The notes under the pieces: model-generated | The model's input: the letters and a program-made list of their open reading frames with translations, nothing else | Told to the model about the DNA's origin: nothing | Databases searched by the model: none | Position numbers and translations under genes: made by a program | Shown here: in pieces, positions 1-7,091 of the stretch | How positions within the stretch are numbered: position 1 is the stretch's first letter | Layout: each line of letters begins with the position of its first letter | NCBI GenBank assembly: GCA_043767025.1 | Contig: JAYUHK010000121.1 | Location: 1 to 9,017 of the forward strand | Direction of reading: 5' to 3' | Source: JAYUHK01 sp043767025 | Lineage (GTDB): Bacteria > Bacteroidota > Bacteroidia > Chitinophagales > Saprospiraceae | DNA length: 9,017 bases

Positions 1-40
1 AGACGTGCCTTGTAGAAATTCAAGTTTTTGTAAAAATATC

Positions 41-78
41 GTCTGGCGAAGCGAAAACTGTTTGAAGTCTGGCGAAGC
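41..78. repeat. 12-bp direct repeat in a GC-richer patch
   Basis: The word GTCTGGCGAAGC occurs at 41-52 and again at 67-78. The surrounding stretch, roughly 40-112, is clearly richer in G+C than the AT-rich DNA after it. One + frame is open from base 2 to a stop at 125-127 (41 codons), so this could be the tail of an upstream gene. I recognise no protein family in that translation, and the internal repeat fits better with a dispersed intergenic repeat. The identity of the upstream gene cannot be decided from this window. Confidence 0.4.
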
Positions 79-142
79 CGACGAGTATTTTTCGCGCGCC
101 GACGGGATTTTTAGGCAAAAACTTTAGAATTTATACAGAGCT

Positions 143-195
143 CTTGATTTTTTTGGTTACTTTTTTTATCAAGAAAAAAAGTGACAAAAACCAAG
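143..195. repeat. AT-rich stem-loop element with two alternative pairings
   Basis: GTTAC followed by seven T (156-167) can pair with seven A followed by GTGAC (174-185), with one G-U pair and a 6-nt loop. The outer CTTG (143-146) and CAAG (192-195) extend the structure after mismatches. A second, mutually exclusive pairing joins CTTGAT (143-148) to ATCAAG (168-173). There is no T-run after the stem on the + strand, so it is not a standard terminator in that direction. From memory, elements of this look are scattered in Bacteroidota intergenic DNA, but I cannot verify that here. Confidence 0.45.
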
Positions 196-272
196 TAAAT
201 AGCTACAAAAATTAAGCTCAAATGAGCCAGTCAAAATGTTTCTGCGTAACATCAGTTAGGTAGCTATAAGTA

Positions 273-360
273 TTTAGTTTTTAATTTTGAGTCATCATAA
301 ACTATTGAAAATCAACGAATTATGTCGAATATTAAATGTTATCTACTTTAAGTGTAGGAA
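273..360. repeat. Direct repeat, left copy (partner at 8698-8784)
   Basis: This 88-bp stretch matches 8698-8784 in the same orientation, with four substitutions (positions 284, 317, 340, 357) and one single-base difference (346), about 94% identity. The similarity stops at both edges. It includes the word ATGTCGAATATT, which nearly equals the minus-strand word of the tandem array at 8855-9017. A frame opening with TTG at 287 passes through both copies but ends shortly after copy 2. I see no recognisable protein and treat it as a non-coding dispersed repeat. Confidence 0.85.
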
Positions 361-451
361 ATTACTTATTTTTTCTTCATTCCTTCATCTTCAATTTTTT
401 GGGGGCAAAAAAAAATCTGCGACAAAATTAAAATATTTCACAAATAAAATT

Positions 452-459
452 TATCTTTG
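452..459 (+). promoter_or_regulatory. Probable promoter of the rimP-nusA operon (-7 element)
   Basis: TATCTTTG matches the Bacteroidota sigma-ABfr -7 consensus TAnnTTTG exactly. It lies 78 bp upstream of the rimP ATG and just before the terminator-like hairpin at 488-520, so transcription would begin near 465-467. I cannot see a convincing TTTG-type -33 element at the expected distance. The call therefore rests on the -7 match and its position. Confidence 0.5.
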
Positions 460-487
460 TGCGAGAAAATTTAGGGAATGTAAAATC

Positions 488-523
488 AAAAAGAGGGAAG
501 CTAAAAACTTCCCTCTTTTTTTT
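488..523 (+). terminator. Terminator-like hairpin in the rimP leader (possible attenuator)
   Basis: AAAAAGAGGGAAG (488-500) pairs perfectly with CTTCCCTCTTTTT (508-520) around the 7-nt loop CTAAAAA, and a run of eight T spans 516-523. It has the full form of an intrinsic terminator, yet it ends only 13 nt before the rimP ATG, which leaves no room for a promoter behind it. Either it ends the transcript of an upstream gene and is read through, or, given the -7 element at 452-459, it is a leader attenuator. E. coli NusA represses its own operon, which gives this precedent; its action here is inference. Confidence 0.75.
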
Positions 524-536
524 AGGAATATTTGAA

Positions 537-1013
537 ATGACAACAACAGAAAAAATAGAAAATTTAATACTCACAAAGTTCGCCGAAGAAGGATTTGAGG
601 ACTGTTTTTTGGTAGAAATACAGCTTTCGCCTGCCAACGCACTCGAAATATTCGTGGACGCAGACTCCGAATTGACGCTCGATAAGTGCCGAAAAATCAG
701 CCGCTTCGTAGAGCATCATTTGGACGAAAATGGCTGGTTGGGCGAAACCTACGGCATAGAGGTTTCGTCGCCCGGCATTGGTCGCCCTCTAAAATTCATT
801 CGACAGTACAAAAAAAATATAAAAAGACTGCTTGATGTGACAAAAACGGACGGCACTTTGGAGTCCGGTACGCTCGAATCAGCCGATGATGAAAAAATAA
901 TCCTGACCAAAGAAGTGAAAGTAAAAGAAGGTAAAAAAAATAAATTAGAAACTCAAATAACAGAAATTGCGTATTCCGACATCAAAAAAGCATTGGTCGG
1001 AGTCAAATTTTAA
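537..1013 (+). CDS. rimP: Ribosome maturation factor RimP
   Basis: RimP binds free 30S subunits and assists late maturation of the small ribosomal subunit in the cytoplasm. The 158-residue product is close to the usual length of about 150. It shows the family signature IEVSSPGIGRPL at residues 74-85, preceded by the N-terminal alpha/beta domain with FVDADSELTLDKCRKISR at 39-56. The C-terminal Sm-like domain is less conserved and lysine-rich. I chose the ATG at 537, with an AGGA at 524-527 about 9 nt upstream. An in-frame GTG at 459 would add 26 residues encoded by the promoter -7 element and the leader hairpin, and those residues do not resemble RimP. nusA follows after 39 bp, the classic rimP-nusA-infB order. 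The leader hairpin at 488-523 may govern how often this gene is transcribed. Confidence 0.95.
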   Translation: MTTTEKIENLILTKFAEEGFEDCFLVEIQLSPANALEIFVDADSELTLDKCRKISRFVEHHLDENGWLGETYGIEVSSPGIGRPLKFIRQYKKNIKRLLDVTKTDGTLESGTLESADDEKIILTKEVKVKEGKKNKLETQITEIAYSDIKKALVGVKF

Positions 1014-1052
1014 TAAAAAAATTAAAAATCACGTTAGATACACTAAAGATTT

Positions 1053-2291
1053 ATGATAAGTTTAATAGATATAACTTCGGAATTTAATTCCGAAAAAAAG
1101 ATGGACCGCGCTACGATGTTGCGCGTTTTGGAAGACGTTTTTCGTACGCTAATCCGTAAAAAATACGGGTCGGACGAAAATTTTGATGTCATCGTCAATA
1201 CCGAAAAAGGCGACTTGGAGCTTTGGCGCGTCCGCGAAATAGTCCCCGACGGAGAAGTAACGGACGACTTGCGCCAAATATCCATCTCCGAAGCCCTCGA
1301 AATTGACAACGATTATCAGGTGGGAGAAGAAGCCTACGAGCAGCAAAAACTCGAAGATTTCGGTCGTCGCTCCATCATGGCAGCCCGCCAGACGCTCGTT
1401 TCCAAAATTATGGACTTAGAAAAAGACGAAATTTACAAGCAATATTCGGAGCGAATCGGCGACTTGGTGGTAGCCGAAGTGAACCAAATCATCAAGAAAG
1501 AATTGCTCGTAATCGACGACGCAACCGGTAGCGAATTGGTGCTTCCGCGCAGCGAAACCATAAAAGGCGATTTTTACCGAAAAGGTGACATGGTTCGCGC
1601 CATCATCAAGCGAGTAGAAATGAAAAATAACACCCCGATAGTTATTCTTTCGCGTACCGACGAAGGTTTTTTAGAAAAACTTTTGGAGCAGGAAGTACCC
1701 GAAATTGAGGACGGACTCATCGTAATCAAAAAAATCGTGCGAATGCCCGGCGAGCGCGCCAAAATCGCCGTCGAATCCTACGACGACCGCATTGACCCCG
1801 TCGGAGCTTGTGTCGGTATGAAAGGCTCCCGTATTCATGGCATCGTCCGCGAACTGCGCAACGAAAACATTGATATTATAAACTATACCACCAATGCAGT
1901 GTTACTAATCCAGCGAGCGCTGACTCCCGCCAAAGTTACCAATATCGAAATAGACGAAGAAGCCAAAACCGCCTCCGTTTATCTCAAATCCGACCAAGTG
2001 TCGCTCGCAATCGGTAAAGGCGGTACGAATATCAAACTCGCTGGAAAACTCTGCGGCTACGAAATAGACGTATTCCGAGATACCGTAGATGTCGAAATAG
2101 ACGACGTGGACTTGGAAGAATTTTCTGACGAAATCGAGCCATGGATTATCGAAATCCTCAAAAAAATTGGCTGCGATACCGCAAAAAGCGTTCTCAACTT
2201 GAGCCAAGAAGAACTGGCGCGCCGCACCGACTTGGAGGAAGAAACCATACACGACGTACTGAACGTGCTGGCTGCCGAGTTTGAGGAATAG
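1053..2291 (+). CDS. nusA: Transcription termination/antitermination factor NusA
   Basis: NusA binds RNA polymerase and nascent RNA, modulating pausing, intrinsic termination and antitermination. The 412-residue product has the expected order. There is an N-terminal polymerase-binding domain at about 1-130, then an S1 domain around 135-200 ending in TPIVILSRT. KH1 follows at about 205-280 with MPGERAKIAV and GACVGMKGSRI, and KH2 at about 285-350 with SLAIGKGGTNIKLA. A single helical C-terminal module covers about 360-412 (EIEPWIIEILKKIG...). It lacks the two long acidic C-terminal repeats of E. coli NusA, and its length is normal for Bacteroidota. It lies 39 bp after rimP with no terminator between them, so the two are probably co-transcribed. 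A 300-bp spacer then separates it from infB, more than in a tight operon. Confidence 0.97.
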   Translation: MISLIDITSEFNSEKKMDRATMLRVLEDVFRTLIRKKYGSDENFDVIVNTEKGDLELWRVREIVPDGEVTDDLRQISISEALEIDNDYQVGEEAYEQQKLEDFGRRSIMAARQTLVSKIMDLEKDEIYKQYSERIGDLVVAEVNQIIKKELLVIDDATGSELVLPRSETIKGDFYRKGDMVRAIIKRVEMKNNTPIVILSRTDEGFLEKLLEQEVPEIEDGLIVIKKIVRMPGERAKIAVESYDDRIDPVGACVGMKGSRIHGIVRELRNENIDIINYTTNAVLLIQRALTPAKVTNIEIDEEAKTASVYLKSDQVSLAIGKGGTNIKLAGKLCGYEIDVFRDTVDVEIDDVDLEEFSDEIEPWIIEILKKIGCDTAKSVLNLSQEELARRTDLEEETIHDVLNVLAAEFEE

Positions 2292-2363
2292 TTTTTTTAG
2301 GGAAAATAAAAAAGATATACAAACAAAAAAGCAATACACACTGTGTAATAAGCAGTTTTAGTG

Positions 2364-2371
2364 TACCTTTG
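2364..2371 (+). promoter_or_regulatory. Probable internal promoter for infB (-7 element)
   Basis: TACCTTTG matches TAnnTTTG exactly, 73 bp after the nusA stop and 221 bp before the infB start. A possible weak -33 element is TGTG at 2342-2345, a one-mismatch version of TTTG. Use of this promoter would give infB a leader of about 210 nt starting near 2378, with the hairpin at 2388-2437 close to its 5' end. The call is motif and position only. Confidence 0.45.
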
Positions 2372-2387
2372 CAAAGCAAATAATGAC

Positions 2388-2437
2388 ATTCGGAATGAAG
2401 AAAAAATGGAACATCTTGTTTTTTCTTCATTCCGAAT
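2388..2437. promoter_or_regulatory. Perfect 19-bp stem-loop in the nusA-infB spacer
   Basis: ATTCGGAATGAAGAAAAAA (2388-2406) is exactly complementary to TTTTTTCTTCATTCCGAAT (2419-2437), with the 12-nt loop TGGAACATCTTG between them. No T-run follows the stem, so it does not look like a simple intrinsic terminator, although the right arm itself begins with six T. It begins about 10 nt after the predicted infB start of transcription. It could be an mRNA-stabilising or regulatory 5' structure, or a processing site between nusA and infB. The rest of the spacer (2292-2591) is AT-rich, and I see nothing else in it beyond a repeated 9-mer, GCGTTCAAT, at 2442-2450 and 2511-2519. Confidence 0.75.
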
Positions 2438-2591
2438 CTTCGCGTTCAATATATTTTCGTAACCATTAAATTTTTAAACAAAAAAATACACCACATGAAT
2501 TAATCATAAAGCGTTCAATCACAACCATATAATAGTAGATTTTTTGTTAATTTGAGATTCAAAAAAGCAACAAAATCATTCAAAAATTTAG

Positions 2592-5500
2592 ATGACTCAA
2601 ACATTAGTTAAAATAGCAAAACAGCTCAACGTCGGAATACAAACTATCGTTGAATATCTCGGAAAACACGGTTTCGAGGTAGAGGGCAAACCCAACGCCA
2701 AAATTTCGGACGAAATGTATTCCGAACTTCTCAAAAATAAAGAGTTTCAGGCTTCGTTAGATGCTAAAGAAAAGGCAAACCAAATTACTATCGGTGTGCG
2801 TCCAGCAGTGGCAGCACCCGTCAAGCCTATGCTGTCGCCGCCGCCGAAGCCGAGTTTTTTTGCACCACCAATGCTCAAAAAAGAACCTGCTCCCGCTCCT
2901 GTCGCCGCAGAGCCGCCACCACCGGTCGTCGTAGAGATGCCCAAAGTGGTAGAGCAACCAGTCGCTCCCCCAGTAGTAGTAGTAGTAGCACCTCCTGTGG
3001 TAGAGAAGCCGTCCGTAGAGCCAGTAGCAGAGCCAGTCGTAGTTGAAAAAGTGCGTCCGTCGCTCAAAATTTTAGGAAAAATAGACCTCAATCCAGTCAG
3101 GAAAACCACCAAACCCGAAGTCAAAGCCAACCAACCTCAACCCGTAAAGGAAGAAGGACGCAGCAAAGTACAAGGTGAGTCCGCGACCAATAAAGAAGTC
3201 AGTAAGGAAGCCGTCAAAGCTCCGAAGCCGACGGTCGCTCCACAGCCGCCAGTGTTGGAGGCAAAAATCCCTGTCGCCGAGCCAAAAGCTGCCGAGCCAA
3301 CACCTCCTCCAGCAGAGGAAGAAATGCACCGAGCAAAGACGCCATTGCTAAAAGGCTTGAAGATTTTAGGTAAGATAGATACCGAAAAATTCGACAGAAA
3401 ACCAGCCGCTAACACTCGTGGCGGTAGAGACGCTGGCAGAAATAGGAATCCGGGCGCGCCAGCCACTGCCGCTAACGGTGGCAATACCAACGCTCCAGGA
3501 AGCGTACTTTCCGAAGAAGAAAAAAAGAAACGCAGACGCAAGCGCAAGAAAGTAACCACCGCCGTATCCGACGGAAGACCCGTTGGGCAAGGCAATGGAA
3601 ACAATCAAGGCGGCAATAATCAGCAGCAAGGCGGCGGCGACAATAGAGGACAACAAGGCAACAGCCCTAATTATAGAGGAAATAACAACAACGCTGGCGG
3701 TGGAAATACCCGTCCCCCACAAGGTGGCGGCGGGAATAGTCGACCTCCACAGGGCGGCAACCGCACAGGACAAAACACTGGTCAAAATCAAGGAGCCGCT
3801 CGCAACACGGAGGTATCTAAAAAAGTCATCGAAGACCAAATCAAGGCAACGATGGCTCGACTTTCGGGCGGAAAAACCAATAAGCGTCAGAAAATGCGCC
3901 GTGGCAAACGCGACGGAATGAGAGAAAAACAAGAGCGACTCGACCAAGAATTATCCAACAGCAAACTACAACTCACAGAGTTCGTAACCGTTTCGGAGTT
4001 GGCGAGCTTGTTGGACGTGGCAGTGTCAGAAGTCATTATGACGTGTATGAACTTGGGCGTTATCGTGTCCATCAATCAGCGACTTGATGCCGAGATTATC
4101 GAATTGGTCGCCGAAGAGTTTGATACCGAAGTAGAATTTATCAGTGCCGAAGAAACGATTGACGAACTTCTCGAAAATGAAGACTTGGGCGACCCCGCCG
4201 ACTACGTCCACCGTGCGCCTATCGTCACAGTCATGGGTCACGTTGATCACGGAAAGACCTCTTTGCTCGATTACATTCGCAGTGCGAAAGTAGCAAGCGG
4301 CGAAGCAGGTGGAATCACGCAGCACATCGGCGCATACGAAGTGACCGTTCAGGGCGACAAACACATTACGTTTTTGGACACTCCGGGTCACGAAGCCTTT
4401 ACCGCCATGCGTGCGCGAGGAGCGAAAGTAACGGATATTGCGGTGGTCATCATCTCCGCCGACGATAATATTATGCCGCAAACCAAAGAAGCCATCAGCC
4501 ACGCGCAAGCCGCTAACGTGCCGATGGTTTTTGCTATCAATAAAATTGACAAAGCAGGTGCCGACCCCGAAAAAATCAAAAATGAACTCGCACAGATGAA
4601 TTTTTTGGTAGAAGATTGGGGCGGTAAATACCAGTCGCAAGACATATCTGCCAAGCAAGGCACGAATGTAGATGCGTTGCTCGAAAAAATATTGCTCGAA
4701 GCCGAAATCCTCGAACTCAAAGCCAATCCGAAGCGCAAAGCAGTCGGAACGGTCATCGAGGCATCTTTGGACAAGGGTAGGGGCTATGTGACTAAAATGC
4801 TCGTCCAAGAGGGAACGCTCAAAATGGGCGACGCACTCGTAGCAGGCGAACACTCTGGAAAGGTAAAAGCCATGTTCAATGAACTCGGAAAGCGAGTAAA
4901 GACAGCCGGACCCGCAGCACCAGTATTGGTGTTGGGTTTGAGCGGTGCGCCGCAAGCAGGAGAAAAATTCAAAGTCATGGAAGGCGAGTCAGAAGCCCGC
5001 CAAATCGCATCGCGCCGCGCGCAGATTAGCCGTGAGCAAGCCAACAGAGCCAACAAACGCATCAGTTTGGAGGAAATCGGTCGCCGTCTGGCACTCGGTT
5101 CGTTCAAGGAACTCAACCTCATCGTGAAAGGCGACGTGGACGGTTCGGTAGAAGCGTTGGCGGATTCACTCATCAAGCAAAGCATTGAGAGCGTCCAAGT
5201 GCGCGTGATACACAAAGCCGTTGGTCAGATTATAGAGTCCGATATTTTGTTAGCGTCTGCTTCCGATGCGATTATTATTGGGTTCCAAGTTCGTCCGTCG
5301 CTCAATGCCCGCAAATTGGCGGAGCGAGAGGGAGTCGAAATAAAAACATATTCCATCATTTACGAAGCGATAGAAGAAATTCGCTCGGCGATAGAAGGAA
5401 TGTTGGAGCCGACCAAAGAAGAAAAAATCGTTGGTCAAATCGAAGTGCGTGAGATATTCAAAATCAGCAAAATCGGCACTATCGCAGGTTGCTATGTGCA

Positions 5501-5747
5501 GGAGGGAAAGTTCACTCGCAACACACTTATCCGTGTCATTCGGGACGGGATTGTGGTCTTTCCGGTCAAAGAAGGCGTTACTTCTGGCGAGTTGAGTTCC
5601 CTCAAACGCTACAAAGAAGACGCAAAAGAAGTCAAATCCATGATGGAGTGTGGTCTGACTATCAAGGGTTTCAACGACATTCAAGTCGGCGATACGGTAG
5701 AAGGTTTTGAGATAATCGAAGTAAAACAGAAGTTGGAGAAAAGATAA
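2592..5747 (+). CDS. infB: Translation initiation factor IF-2
   Basis: IF2 is the GTPase that brings formyl-Met-tRNA to the 30S subunit and promotes subunit joining. The product has 1051 residues, long for the family. An N-terminal IF2N-like module (1-57) is followed by a Pro/Val/Ala linker (about 70-155). The octapeptide LKILGKID occurs at 158-165 and 256-263, then a basic cluster (about 311-321), a Gly/Asn/Gln-rich tract (about 332-405) and a second IF2N module (about 459-520). The GTPase domain has G1 GHVDHGKT at 549-556, G3 DTPGH at 596-600, G4 NKID at 650-653 and G5 SAK at 686-688. Domain II starts near 714, domain III near 835 and the C-terminal fMet-tRNA-binding domain near 940, with ECGLTIKGFNDIQVGD. 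All catalytic motifs are intact. The ATG at 2592 starts directly at the IF2N module. I see no clear terminator after the stop. Confidence 0.98.
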   Translation: MTQTLVKIAKQLNVGIQTIVEYLGKHGFEVEGKPNAKISDEMYSELLKNKEFQASLDAKEKANQITIGVRPAVAAPVKPMLSPPPKPSFFAPPMLKKEPAPAPVAAEPPPPVVVEMPKVVEQPVAPPVVVVVAPPVVEKPSVEPVAEPVVVEKVRPSLKILGKIDLNPVRKTTKPEVKANQPQPVKEEGRSKVQGESATNKEVSKEAVKAPKPTVAPQPPVLEAKIPVAEPKAAEPTPPPAEEEMHRAKTPLLKGLKILGKIDTEKFDRKPAANTRGGRDAGRNRNPGAPATAANGGNTNAPGSVLSEEEKKKRRRKRKKVTTAVSDGRPVGQGNGNNQGGNNQQQGGGDNRGQQGNSPNYRGNNNNAGGGNTRPPQGGGGNSRPPQGGNRTGQNTGQNQGAARNTEVSKKVIEDQIKATMARLSGGKTNKRQKMRRGKRDGMREKQERLDQELSNSKLQLTEFVTVSELASLLDVAVSEVIMTCMNLGVIVSINQRLDAEIIELVAEEFDTEVEFISAEETIDELLENEDLGDPADYVHRAPIVTVMGHVDHGKTSLLDYIRSAKVASGEAGGITQHIGAYEVTVQGDKHITFLDTPGHEAFTAMRARGAKVTDIAVVIISADDNIMPQTKEAISHAQAANVPMVFAINKIDKAGADPEKIKNELAQMNFLVEDWGGKYQSQDISAKQGTNVDALLEKILLEAEILELKANPKRKAVGTVIEASLDKGRGYVTKMLVQEGTLKMGDALVAGEHSGKVKAMFNELGKRVKTAGPAAPVLVLGLSGAPQAGEKFKVMEGESEARQIASRRAQISREQANRANKRISLEEIGRRLALGSFKELNLIVKGDVDGSVEALADSLIKQSIESVQVRVIHKAVGQIIESDILLASASDAIIIGFQVRPSLNARKLAEREGVEIKTYSIIYEAIEEIRSAIEGMLEPTKEEKIVGQIEVREIFKISKIGTIAGCYVQEGKFTRNTLIRVIRDGIVVFPVKEGVTSGELSSLKRYKEDAKEVKSMMECGLTIKGFNDIQVGDTVEGFEIIEVKQKLEKR
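2972..2988 (+). repeat. GTA microsatellite inside infB (five valines)
   Basis: Five consecutive GTA codons encode VVVVV within the Pro/Val-rich linker of IF2. The tract is in frame and in a part of the protein expected to be disordered, so gain or loss of units would only change linker length. It is a likely site of replication slippage between strains. Confidence 0.7.
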
Positions 5748-5945
5748 TTTTGGAGGGACGCTTTTTGTTAAAGATTGATTTATAAATTAGTTGTTATGAG
5801 GGGAGATTGGGATTTTTTTGGAATTGTTCTTTCAGAGTAAAGCGAGTTGGTTTGCTTTTAGTTTTACCATAGAAATAAAATAAGGGTAAAAAAATTACTA
5901 CCTTGATCAAATAAGTAGTTTATTTTAAACGCATTCCATAGCCTT

Positions 5946-5953
5946 TATTTTCG
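5946..5953 (+). promoter_or_regulatory. Possible promoter of the Rpn-family gene
   Basis: TATTTTCG differs from TAnnTTTG at one position and lies 32 bp before the ATG at 5986. No clear -33 box is visible. The rest of the infB-to-rpn spacer (5748-5985, 238 bp) is AT-rich. I see no strong hairpin or terminator in it, so read-through from infB is also possible. Confidence 0.3.
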
Positions 5954-5985
5954 CAGTTAATTTTTCAAAAAAAAAAATTAATGAT

Positions 5986-6903
5986 ATGGCAAAAAATCAT
6001 ATTCGGTTCGATTGGGCGATGAAAAAAATCCTTCGCAACAAAGCAAACTTCGGTATCCTCGAAGGCTTCCTTTCCGAGCTGCTGGGAGTAGAAATCAAAA
6101 TCAAACAAATCCTCGACAGCGAAAGCAACAAGGAAACGGAAGACGACAAGTACAACCGAGTGGACATACTTGTTGAGTTTGACGGCGGCGAATTAGTTAT
6201 CGTCGAGGTTCAAAACAGCAAAGAGTACGACTATTTCCATCGAATGCTTTATAGCACATCAAAAGTCATCGCCGAACATATCAGTAAGGGACAGCCCTAT
6301 TCGGAGGTCAAAAAAGTGATTTCGGTAACTATTGCTTATTTTGATTTGGGGCAGGGAGAAGACTACGTTTATCACGGCACGACGGTTTTCAGGGGAATAC
6401 ACAAAAATGATATTTTGGCTTTTGCCGAAAAGCAAGTCGAAATATACGAAAAAAACAATGTTTACGAAATTTATCCTGAATATTGGGTCATCAAGGTAGG
6501 AAAGTTCAGCGACCGAGTGAAAGACAAATTGGACGAGTGGATTTATTTTTTCAAAAACTCTGAAATCAAAAAGAATTTTTCGGCGAAAGGCTTAAAAGAA
6601 GCTGGCAAGCGTTTGGACGAAATGAAACTGAACGAAAAAGAAGCCAAAGAATATAAAAGATATTTGAGGGAATTGATGGACATAGCGAGCGACCAGCATA
6701 CCAAAATGATTGATGCACAAGACCTGATAAAAAAAATAAATCAAGGAAGAGAGGAAGGAATAAATCAAGGAAGAGAAGAAGAGAAAATAGAAGCTGTCGT
6801 CGGGTTGGATAAAATCGGATTAGAAAAGGGTAAAATAGCTAAAGCATTGAATATCACCGTTGAAAAAGTGGTTGAAATACTTGATAATCAACGAAATAAG
6901 TAA
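5986..6903 (+). CDS. Rpn family PD-(D/E)XK nuclease / putative transposase (TIGR01784-like)
   Basis: This resembles the recombination-promoting nuclease (Rpn, PDDEXK_2) family, whose E. coli members cleave DNA and promote RecA-independent recombination. The 305 residues have the typical length. The N-terminus FDWAMKKIL (8-16) matches the family's opening helix. The nuclease core shows D60 (RVDILVEF) and E74-V75-Q76 (VIVEVQ), the D...ExQ variant of the catalytic motif usual here, followed by a conserved YFDLGQG stretch at 118-124. The C-terminal tail is charged and contains the repeat INQGREEG/INQGREEE (251-266). It ends in a helix-turn-helix-like segment, GKIAKALNITVEKVVEIL (282-299). No inverted repeats or target duplications flank it, so it is a single gene and not a visible insertion sequence. 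It sits alone between infB and lpxH, which suggests acquisition. Its cellular role is unknown. Nuclease activity is expected but unproven. Confidence 0.85.
   Translation: MAKNHIRFDWAMKKILRNKANFGILEGFLSELLGVEIKIKQILDSESNKETEDDKYNRVDILVEFDGGELVIVEVQNSKEYDYFHRMLYSTSKVIAEHISKGQPYSEVKKVISVTIAYFDLGQGEDYVYHGTTVFRGIHKNDILAFAEKQVEIYEKNNVYEIYPEYWVIKVGKFSDRVKDKLDEWIYFFKNSEIKKNFSAKGLKEAGKRLDEMKLNEKEAKEYKRYLRELMDIASDQHTKMIDAQDLIKKINQGREEGINQGREEEKIEAVVGLDKIGLEKGKIAKALNITVEKVVEILDNQRNK
6735..6782 (+). repeat. 24-bp tandem duplication in the Rpn-family gene tail
   Basis: Two adjacent 24-bp units (6735-6758 and 6759-6782) share the word AATAAATCAAGGAAGAG and diverge only near their ends. They encode INQGREEG and INQGREEE. 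The unit is a multiple of three, so copy number can change without loss of frame. Glu/Gly/Arg-rich repeats of this kind are common near the C-terminus in this family. Confidence 0.8.
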
Positions 6904-7012
6904 AAAGTATCAGGTAAAAGGATTGTGCAATCGTCTTTTGTGGTGCAAAACCAGAACTAAATGAAAACGAAAGCTAAAAAATCATATTGAAATTAAAATT
7001 TAGTTTGCATAA

Positions 7013-7057
7013 AAAAAAGACGTAATATTTTGATTGTCAGAATATTACGTCTTTTTT
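7013..7057. terminator. Intrinsic terminator between the Rpn-family gene and lpxH
   Basis: AAAAAAGACGTAATATT (7013-7029) pairs perfectly over 17 bp with AATATTACGTCTTTTTT (7041-7057) around an 11-nt loop, and the right arm ends in six T. The A-run on the left makes it potentially bidirectional. It lies 110 bp after the stop at 6901-6903 and 34 bp before the lpxH ATG. It probably ends the upstream transcript. I see no -7 consensus in the 34 bp between it and lpxH. Confidence 0.85.
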
Positions 7058-7091
7058 GCTTTCTATATCAACGCGCAGCCAACAATTAGGT

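Noticed and set aside
287..535. 82-codon + strand frame starting in the left direct repeat
   Set aside because: It has a TTG start, Lys/Phe-rich translation from AT-rich DNA and no family resemblance, and it runs through the promoter and leader hairpin of rimP.
459..536. Upstream GTG start that would extend RimP by 26 residues
   Set aside because: The extension is encoded by the promoter -7 element and the terminator-like hairpin, and the residues do not resemble RimP. The ATG at 537 gives the normal length.
369..2433. Shared 15-mer TTTTTTCTTCATTCC at 369-383 and in the infB hairpin at 2419-2433
   Set aside because: It is low-complexity pyrimidine-rich sequence. The first copy lies upstream of the predicted rimP promoter, so a common regulatory role is not supported.
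4026..4955. Long antisense open frame of 309 codons on the minus strand
   Set aside because: It lies wholly within infB, opposite the GTPase domain, has a Phe/His/Arg-skewed composition and resembles no family. It is a shadow of the real gene.
6921..6932. Small palindrome GATTGTGCAATC after the Rpn-family stop
   Set aside because: It has only five base pairs with a 2-nt loop, too short to form a stable hairpin. The strong terminator is at 7013-7057.
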